In this document: piece by piece, positions 56,342 through 64,000 of the stretch
Numbering within the stretch: position 1 is the first letter of the stretch
Layout: each line of letters begins with the position of its first letter
Assembly (NCBI GenBank): GCA_947000775.1
Contig: CAMQGK010000171.1
Coordinates: 2,245,001 to 2,309,000, forward strand
Direction: 5' to 3'
DNA length: 64,000 bases
DNA from: Pterois miles
Taxonomy: Eukaryota > Chordata > Actinopteri > Perciformes > Scorpaenidae
Notes under the pieces: model-generated
Seen by the model: the letters and a program-made list of their open reading frames with translations, nothing else
Told to the model about the DNA's origin: nothing
Database searches by the model: none
Translations under genes and position numbers: made by a program

Positions 56342-56406
56342 GAGAGACAGAGAGGGAGACAGAGAGGGAGACAGAGAGGGAGACAGAGAGGGAGACAGAG
56401 AGGGAG
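56342..56406. repeat. 12-bp minisatellite (GAGGGAGACAGA)
   Basis: About five near-identical copies of GAGGGAGACAGA in tandem. Purine-only on the plus strand apart from C, so it reads through in all frames. Confidence 0.95.
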
Positions 56407-56930
56407 AGCAGTGACAAGCTGCTGTCCAGGGAAGCAATTAGATGGACTCGGCTGCTGTCACTTAAAGACAGGAAGATGGAGAACAAAAAGTGAAAATAGA
56501 AAAAGACTAGTGCTGAGCCTCATAATGGTTCTGTTAGCTAGTGTTGTGTAGTCCTGTGACAACAAACACACACACACAGTTATTAATGTCCTAATGTTAA
56601 TAATTACTCCTGTGTGGCCAAATGAGTGCTCATAACTCTTCAGAAAGAATACAACTTTCTTAAGCTTTATCAATATAAAGCAAATTATGGATGTTAGCAT
56701 TTACAAGACTATTTTGTTTTTTTATTGCTTAATATTTTTTGTCTGTCGTTCCAGTGCTTTTATGCTTTTATCGTTGCGGTGAACTATTTCCCTAATTTAG
56801 GAGAAAAATGTTTCGGAATGAGCCGCCATGTTGGTTCTGGTTTGAAAGCTCAGAACAGCAGGCGGCAGCAAGGCTTGCTGTAGTAGTTGGTGTTACCTGT
56901 GTTTCGCAGTGGTCAGGCTCCAATGTCGTT

Positions 56931-56934
<4 letters not shown>

Positions 56935-56960
<26 letters not shown>
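56935..56960. repeat. T run of about 25 bases
   Basis: Uninterrupted T tract followed by ACAGAAATAAAACCC; could be the tail of a minus-strand retroposed copy. Nothing definite on either side. Confidence 0.9.
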
Positions 56961-56961
<1 letters not shown>

Positions 56962-58071
56962 CAGAAATAAAACCCAATCAGTTCATTTTTGCGTATCATC
57001 GGCAATCAATCGGTTATCAATACATAATCGGATGATGGACTCTACAATCTTAAAGTGAAAGTGTCTGCTCTGTACAGAGTCTCAGCTCAGAGCAGCATGA
57101 GTCAGATTTCACTCACACACGGGATGAGAGAGAGTTGAGAAACAAGAACTGTCCAGTGTAACTGGTAACACCGGTCTTGTCATAAGTTTATTAACTGGGC
57201 TAAGCGGAAAGCATTCGATGGTAGCCCATCAAGTGTCCAGTGCTCAGAAGCGAGGTGATCCCTCGTGTCCAAAAACACCCCTGTGGACACATAATTCTTC
57301 AGCATTTTTATGAAGTGAATTCACTAAAAAACGATGACCATGATTCCTAAAATATGCAGCAGTATATGTTTCGTCACGTCAGATGTACTTGCGAGCCGTT
57401 TCTGTGCGTGATTGCCTTCTGCTGCTCTAACAGCTCTTACTTTTGTGAAGCTTAGCCACAAATTGCTAACTCTATACATGTACTTCAGGACACGCATAAC
57501 CGCCATTGTAGAGGGAAGAGCGGTCAGTCAAAAATCTGTAATGAAAAGTGATTGTAAGGGAAGAATAGAAAATACTTGTATGTTTGGAATTTGTTCCAGT
57601 ATAGACGCCACATTCAATACCCATCCTCAGTGACGCTGCTTACAGTGAGCTTATTTATTTTCCAAACATCTGCACAAACCCCAAGGCAGTGAACCACAGC
57701 CATTTCTCTGACCGTCAACTTCTGCTTTCTAAACTAAGTGCAGCCTTCCAGACATCACAAACAACTAACAGCAAAGCTAATCAACTCTCCATTCAGCGGC
57801 GTCATTACCAAAAAAAAACCCACAAACCAACAGCAACCCAAAGCCAAAGACATTCATCTTTGTAGCGAGGGATGACAAAAAATAAAGCGAGAGAATAGCT
57901 TATTGATGTAAACACCAACAGAAAAAAGAAGGCAGTAAAAGATAAGAATAAAGAAGAACTAGTGTGTTTAATGTCACAATGACAACAGTAGATGTGATGG
58001 ATGGTGTATCCTCTCTGGGACTGCTGCAGGACAACCCATACTCATCGCTCAGCTTGTGCATTTCATCCACA

Positions 58072-58119
58072 CATACACATACACACACACACATACACAC
58101 ACACACACACACACACAAA
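58072..58119. repeat. CA microsatellite with CATA interruptions
   Basis: CACACATACACATACACACA type sequence over about 48 bases. Confidence 0.95.
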
Positions 58120-60329
58120 GTGTCAATGAGCTTTTTGCCAACATGTGTTGTCTTCATTAGTGAACAGTGCAGCCACACACACAAAGGCCTCCATTGAAAG
58201 GCCGGGATTCCCAGGATAAACCCAGCCATTGTATTCTCGGCTCCCTGGTTCCGCAGCACTGACGAATTAGCACACATACCTCTGAACTTGTGCTGCGTTT
58301 GGGACCGGTGGCCTCATGTGGAAGCGGCCGGGTCGTTGTGGCTAGCTGACTGTTTGGATGGATTGATGCCTGAGGATTCTGGACAGGCTGGCGGACGGCT
58401 TCATCTGCCTGTCTGCGGTACATATGCAAATGTGTGCATCTGGTTGCCTGTTGAGCTGCCTGTCTGTCTCTCTGGCTGAAGTTTCTATTCAGAGCTGAGT
58501 TAAATCTCAGCAGACCTGAAACCAAAACAAGCCTCAAACTTCTTCCACATTCACTATTTAAAAAGTTAAGTTTGCTCAAAAGCCAACTGTCTTTCTGACC
58601 TGCATTAAACTTGCAGGTCTGTGATCTCAAAGAGTTGTGGATATAAATAATAATTACTTGATTAAAACTGATGACACAGATCGCTGCCTAAGGCCACTGA
58701 AATGATCGGCAAGGGAAATGGATCATGTGAGATAGAATCTGATAATGAGAAATAAATAATTCAAACTCATTAAGCTCTGAATTTGCATACGAATTTTGTT
58801 TGGCTTGTCCTGATAAAACGACTGTATTAATGCCAAAAATGGACAGTGGGCAAGCACACAGCATCACTTATTAAAGTCCTCAGGTGAGTTCAAACATTTG
58901 GGATGTGAAGCCCAAAATTTAAATCAATCAATCAATAGAGCTGGAGTCTGAATGTACCAAATTTGCAGCCAACACGTGATCTGATAATGAGATTTTCAAC
59001 AGCGCTGGCAATCCCACCACATAGTAATGTGAGCATGGTGACAGATAATGATGGATGCTGCACTTTTTGAATGTGGGCCATGGGCCAGCTAACAAGCTGC
59101 TGGTAAAGTGCCTACAATTTGCTAATGGTGAGGAAAGGATGTAAGGAAGGAAAGAAGCAAGAGGAGGAGGTGCTGAGAGGCAGTAAGATGTGGGAAGGAG
59201 GTACAGATCAAAAAGACGGTGAGAGGATTAGATACTTTTTGAGAGGATGTCTTGGCTAGAAAAAGTGTCAGGTTTAAAAAAAAAAAATAAAACACATCAG
59301 GCGCTCAGGAAGAACAGAGGTGCTGGTACTCCGCTTGTGTGTGGGATGTGTGCGTTCGGAGGGTGGGTGTTTACGGAAAAATCACCATTAGCCGAGGAGC
59401 TGAAGCAACAGCCCGGAGCAAAGCCGAGACGCTGAGTTACGTCCATACACAGCGGGATACGCTTAAACACACACATTAACACAGATACGTGCACACACCG
59501 ATAGACACAGACACATAAACACTCCCATCAGTATGACCTAATAAGTCCAATGGTGGAGGCCGGCTCAGTGAACTGATATGGTCATGAGGTGCAGATGCAT
59601 GCCAAAGCTGCTCCCAGCAGTACGTTTCAATTAGAGCAAAGGTCGGAGACGAGCCAGGAAAGGTTTCACTAACTAGTTACCACACAAACAGCGAGAAAGA
59701 CACCCCAGAGGATGAGAAGAGAGAAAGGAGGATGACAGTTTATCCTGGCAATCTCTTTTGTTACACCAAGGAAATTCAATTAAGAGTAAAAGCAGAGAGA
59801 AAGTGTGCACTATGAGTAAATTACCACAGGGTTAATTACTAATGCATCCACAGGAAAAATTATGTTTAGTGTAATTAACACCTATATCCCAACAGAAGCC
59901 TTCATGGAAAAGAACCCCAAAACTGAAGTAACTTAATCATACAAACACTGATACAACAGGTGAGTCTTACGAAGATGACCGTTGCATGTCTCAACACAGT
60001 CAAACGAACTCTCGCTGTTTAGCCGCGGAAAATTGAATGTCTTTACTTTGAGATTCAGAATCTGGGCGGGACTGTGTGGGGCCACAAGGATGGAGGGGGC
60101 CCTGGCTTTCCAATGTGTGGCCCTTCGGTACCCCAACTTGGACCACAGGAATGCTGCATCACCATAGAACATGGCTATAAGATTGACTCCATTGTTATCC
60201 TCCCTTCACCCATAGACAAGTCGCCACTCAAGAAGTGGTAACAGTCCAAGCTATTGGCCCTCTACCAATTCTAGTAAACCCAGCCAGGTGGAGGAAACAC
60301 AGCCTATAGGCTTGGGGCTCCCAGATCAC

Positions 60330-60888
60330 CCTCATATACACTGAGACCGAGTAGGGAATACGTCTGCGGGTTACCGTGCTTCCCTGTTTTGCAACAAAAT
60401 ACTCTTTAACACAGAAAATGAGCCTATTTCTCACTTGATTTATTACCTCAGAAAACATTGTAAACATGAGTTTATGGTCTCAATAACTAGTTTCAAGTCT
60501 TCGTCAAAACAGCATGATGTTTAGTAAATGATGGTTCCATTTACAGTCAAATGGACCATAAAGCAGGGTATGCTTTAGGGCATGTCTACCTTGTGATTGA
60601 CAGGACGCTACCACGGGGTTGTCCAGTCTGAGAGTCGTCAGTTTTTGTTTTACAACTTTAACACTTTCACAGTGCGTTTTCACTTCATGAAAGTTAAATA
60701 TAACCTTTTGGTCACCTAAAAATGTCTTATTCAGCGTGTTCTTAGCTCCACCCTCTTGTGTCACTTCTAGTTGCAAAAAAACAACATGGCAACAGCCAAA
60801 ATGCTGAACTCGAGCCTTCATAACAGCAGTCCACAAACCTATAGGTGACGTCATGGTGACTACATCCACTTCTTATATACAGTCTATG
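60330..60888. repeat. Interspersed repeat ending TTATATACAGTCTATG
   Basis: Blocks AACATGAGTTTATGGTCTCA, CATAAAGCAGGGTATGCTTT, TACCTTGTGATTGACAGG, AACAACATGGCAACAGCC and CTACATCCACTTCTTATATA then CAGTCTATG are those of a frequent fish repeat. It shares the CAGTCTATG end type with 21713-22337. Left limit uncertain (may reach 60130). Confidence 0.65.
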
Positions 60889-62514
60889 ATTTCAACATGG
60901 CGGCAGCTGGGCCAGCGACTCTGTGCTAACAGCGCTAACAGTGAAAAGGGCAACTATGCTGATAGAGCTAACAGTGAGGGGGAACCGTAGGGTGGGTGCT
61001 TGAATTTAGCACCTTTAACTAGTGTCTGTTACAGGTCAGTCTGTGTGAAGTAATTCCTGTATCCGACACATCTGATGTCATGTCATATATACTGAAGTGA
61101 AAATGAAACAAGAGTCCAGTACTCTCTGTCTTATTACAGACTTGTCGCTACAAGGAATCCACAACTACACAAACACTCACACACTTTACCTTTCAAAACA
61201 AACACACAGACACTCCCCAGTGACTATCATAGCATTCACAATATTTCTGAGTCCTCTGCATGCTTGACTGTGTTTTTGTGTCTGCATATGTGACACACTC
61301 AGCTGAGGGAATATGTGTGCATTTCACACCAATTATAAAAACCTCTCTGCACACAATAAAACTCTCTGCACATAATGCCGTTTTCTGTTCCCCGGGGGAG
61401 TTGTGCCATTTTTGATCCATACCTACTCTACAGCAGAGCCTGACCCATGTGGGCTTGTGAAATACCTGCTGTCTCATATTGGCTCACTGTGTATGTTCGT
61501 ATGTTTTTGCATGTAGCGTCGTGACCAAATGAGCTTATATTGATGAATAACATATTGAAGATGTCTGTGTAATATAGACTGTGATTGTAAAACTCAATTA
61601 TCTATAAATTAACAGAACAAAAAAAGCAATAACACAGGCCACATATTCTCTAATAAGGCATTAATCCCATAAACTCAGAAGATTAATTTGTCTGACGACA
61701 CTAAAACCTTGGTGTGAGAAACAAAAGTTCACAGAGGGAACTTTCACTCCCTTTAGATTGATATTTCATTGTGCATTTATTACAGAGCCCAGGGGCTCAT
61801 AACAACAGCAGAAAGATATATAAAACCAATATAAAACCAATTTCATATTTAAAGGCAGTCTGATAACAGCAGTGCTCTGCTTGAGTTCTGTCTCACAATG
61901 ACAAAACACGACTTCTTTTGAGTGCTGCGATATGAAATAATAAACAAGGCTCAATATTTCCCTATTAACAAAAGACTATGTTAAACAAATTTTGAGTAAA
62001 ATGTGCCCAGTTTGAATTGGATGAAAGATTATCAGCCATGTGGAATGATTTGCAGGCAAAGAATTCAACCTCATAAAAAATTTAACATTTTTATAATTCA
62101 ACCTCGCGGGGAAATGTGACTGAACCCGCTGACCTGTTGATGTCCTCCCTTGTCTAAGCTGAACAAATTACATTAGAGCCAGCTACCCCCTGTGAAATAG
62201 ATGAACAGATTACCTAGATGGGCTAAAGCTAATTCCTGGCTAATTCTTTATGGAGTACAATATGAGCTGAGATTAATTATGTTCCCTCTGCTCGTCCTCG
62301 TCTCTGGTTCTCACCTCCTGCTGATACAGTGAGCCAAAGAACCGCCCAACTTATGGGTTAACTCCCTCTCCCCACTTGCTGATATTGAGGATATTGTATT
62401 GCATTTTCCTAGTTTTTGTTAGTCTTTGTAATAAGCATTTCCTTCTTTTGTGACAGATACTTTCTGTCCATATTCAAAGCTGGCCAGTACAATATGAATG
62501 GTTTGTCTTTTTAC

Positions 62515-63368
62515 TAGGGCTGTCAAAGTTAACGCAATAATCTTGCATTAATGCAAATTTGTTTTAACGGCACTAATTTGTTTAACACATTCATGGCACT
62601 TGTGATTTTTAGGTTGTAGCTCAGTTTTAAAGCTAGCCTGGATAAATGCAGAGGGTTGCGTCAGGAAGGCCATGCGACGTAAAACACAAGCCAAAAACCA
62701 AACATGTGAATCAACTCTATGATGATTTGCGGTGGCGACTCCTGAGGGGAGCAGCTGAAAGGAAGAGGAAGAATACGAAACTAGAAAACCTAATGAATCC
62801 ATTGGTACCAAACATGTCATACTTGTCATAGCTTGTCAGGAAGGAGCCTAAATAACACTCAAATATATACGCTAAATTTTGGCAAGGAAAAACTGTCATG
62901 GCGAGTTTCACAGGGTCCCTTGACCTCTGACCTTTAGGTAAGTGAATGAAAATGGGTTCTATGGGTACCCACGAGTCTCCCTTTTACAGACATGCCCACT
63001 TTATCATATGCGGTTTGGGGCAAGTCATAGTCAAGTCAGCACACTGACAACTGTTGTTGCCTGTTGGGCTGCAATTTACCATTTTATTTGAGCACATTTT
63101 TTATGCTAAATGTAGTACCTGTGAGGGTTTCTGGACAATATTTGTTATTGTTTTAAGCTGTTAATTGATTTCAAATAATAAACATACACATATGTTCACA
63201 TAAAGCAGCATAATTGCCCACTCCAATGTTGATAAGACTATAAAATACTTAACAAATCTCCTTTGAAGTACACTTAGAACAGATAAGAAATGAGCAACTA
63301 ATTGCGATTTACTATGGACAATCATGTGATTAAGCTAAATTAAAATTTTGGATTGACTGACAGCCTTA
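62515..63368. mobile_element. Non-autonomous hAT-like element with nested LINE tail
   Basis: Left end TAGGGCTGTCAAAGTTAACG and right end ATTGACTGACAGCCTTA are inverted. Interior blocks TTCTATGGGTACCCACGAGT and CAAGTCATAGTCAAGTCAGC belong to a family I know from many fish. A foreign block at 62650-62775 interrupts it. No clear 8-bp duplication. Confidence 0.75.
62650..62775 (+). mobile_element. RTE-like LINE 3' tail fragment
   Basis: GAGGGTTGCGTCAGGAAGGC, CATGCGACGTAAAACACAAG, CGGTGGCGACTCCTGAGGGG and AGCAGCTGAAAGGAAGAGGA are the order of blocks in the 3' UTR of a fish RTE-type LINE as I remember it. It lies inside the hAT-like element. Confidence 0.6.
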
Positions 63369-64000
63369 CTTCAAATATTAATGAGTACATTTTGTTACAG
63401 GATAAGCAAGATGTTACATCTGTGGTGTAGGAGCTATGTACAAGAAAAACAAAAACACTAGAATAAAGAGAAAGAAAATAAATAAAACAATTAATATTTT
63501 GTTAGCATTCAGAAATTATGACTCATGGGATATGTTATTGTTAGATACTAACAGAATGATTTCATCCCTGTTTCTGTTGATATAAAGTGGTATCAAGTAG
63601 TAGATTGTTTAAGCCTTGTGATCTTTCTATTCAACAGAGAATAGTGTGTATATCTGTGTGTCAGAGCTAAAGAAGCAATACTACTATATACAGTGCTACT
63701 CTTTATCAACAATACTGCACAAAAGCAATTCAGACTTCTGTTTTCTAAACCTCTGGTATAAGGTCACGGCAACAACAGAAACTTTACTGAAATAAACAGA
63801 GAAAATGCTGCGTGGTTAGCATTAGCAACAACAACAGCCAGTCTAAAAAGGAGTGCCACCAACAGAAACTCAAAATTATGAAAAGGATCCCAGGGTAGTG
63901 CACACACGGTGGTTCACAAGTGACCTCTGTTAAGCGCATCTCAGAAATAACTAATAACTCAGTGGAGAGTGCACCTTGTAAAACAAAAAAAGGTTTTGCT

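Larger units (their letters stand above)
39228..64000 (-). other. raver2: Part of a raver2 intron of at least 24.7 kb
   Basis: Upstream of the RRM1/RRM2 exon. I looked for the first half of RRM1 and for other exons on both strands and found none. Content is repeats listed separately plus unassigned AT-rich sequence (39600-40430, 41200-42750, 43070-45170, 45600-50050, 55350-60330, 61020-62510). Pyrimidine-rich stretches (46340-46560, 49500-49720) give spurious frames. Confidence 0.75.

Noticed and set aside
58157..58630. 157-codon minus-strand frame, considered as the missing first raver2 exon
   Set aside because: It has no RRM1 first-half motif (no NRRKxLV or EVHDLL-type block) and no suitable phase-1 donor was identified.
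1..64000. CRISPR arrays, tRNA or rRNA genes, prokaryotic operons
   Set aside because: No regular spacer-repeat pattern, no cloverleaf-forming sequence with A and B boxes and no rRNA segment noticed; all signs are of vertebrate nuclear DNA.

Overview
The window is vertebrate DNA, most likely from a spiny-rayed teleost fish. The evidence is one widely spaced multi-exon gene with GT-AG introns, a moderately AT-rich background, long CA, TA and GATA microsatellites, and many interspersed repeats of types I recognise from fish genomes (short non-autonomous hAT-like elements, an L2-type LINE, an RTE-like tail, a pogo-type transposase relic). There are no bacterial-style operons, no tRNA or rRNA genes and no CRISPR array.

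Only one protein-coding gene can be supported. It is raver2 (ribonucleoprotein, PTB-binding 2) on the minus strand. Thirteen consecutive coding exons lie between 39227 and 1198 (or 1297). Every splice junction agrees in reading phase, and together the exons encode about 742 residues. They carry the second half of RRM1, complete RRM2, RRM3 (split by a 13.7-kb intron), the linker with LLG-type PTB-interaction motifs, the conserved NPYLNLASV block and an unusual tyrosine/glutamine-rich tail. The 5' end of the gene (first half of RRM1, start codon, promoter) is not visible and must lie beyond 64000. The 3' end is uncertain: the last visible exon either ends at a stop at 1198-1200 or splices from a strong donor at 1296 to an exon beyond position 1.

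Layout, from right to left in the direction of transcription. 64000-39228 is part of a very long first visible intron filled with transposon debris: a nested hAT-like element at 62515-63368, 60330-60888, a TIR element carrying a target-site-flanked insertion with a hammerhead-like core at 54438-55343, inverted LINE tails at 52203-53205, and two adjacent TIR elements at 40441-41162. 39227-36746 holds the RRM1/RRM2 exon and the first RRM3 exon. 36745-23036 is a large intron with several dated hAT insertions (34145-35100, 29988-30330) and a pogo-like element with both ends (31234-31855). 23035-11300 holds RRM3 part 2 and the linker exons, with an L2 fragment and a 754-bp hAT element in the introns. 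8991-1198 holds the C-terminal exons, which are closely spaced at the tail end.

Raver proteins are known partners of PTB (polypyrimidine-tract-binding protein) in splicing repression. The RRMs and PTB-interaction motifs seen here fit that role. All transposon family names are from recognition of sequence features, without a database search.
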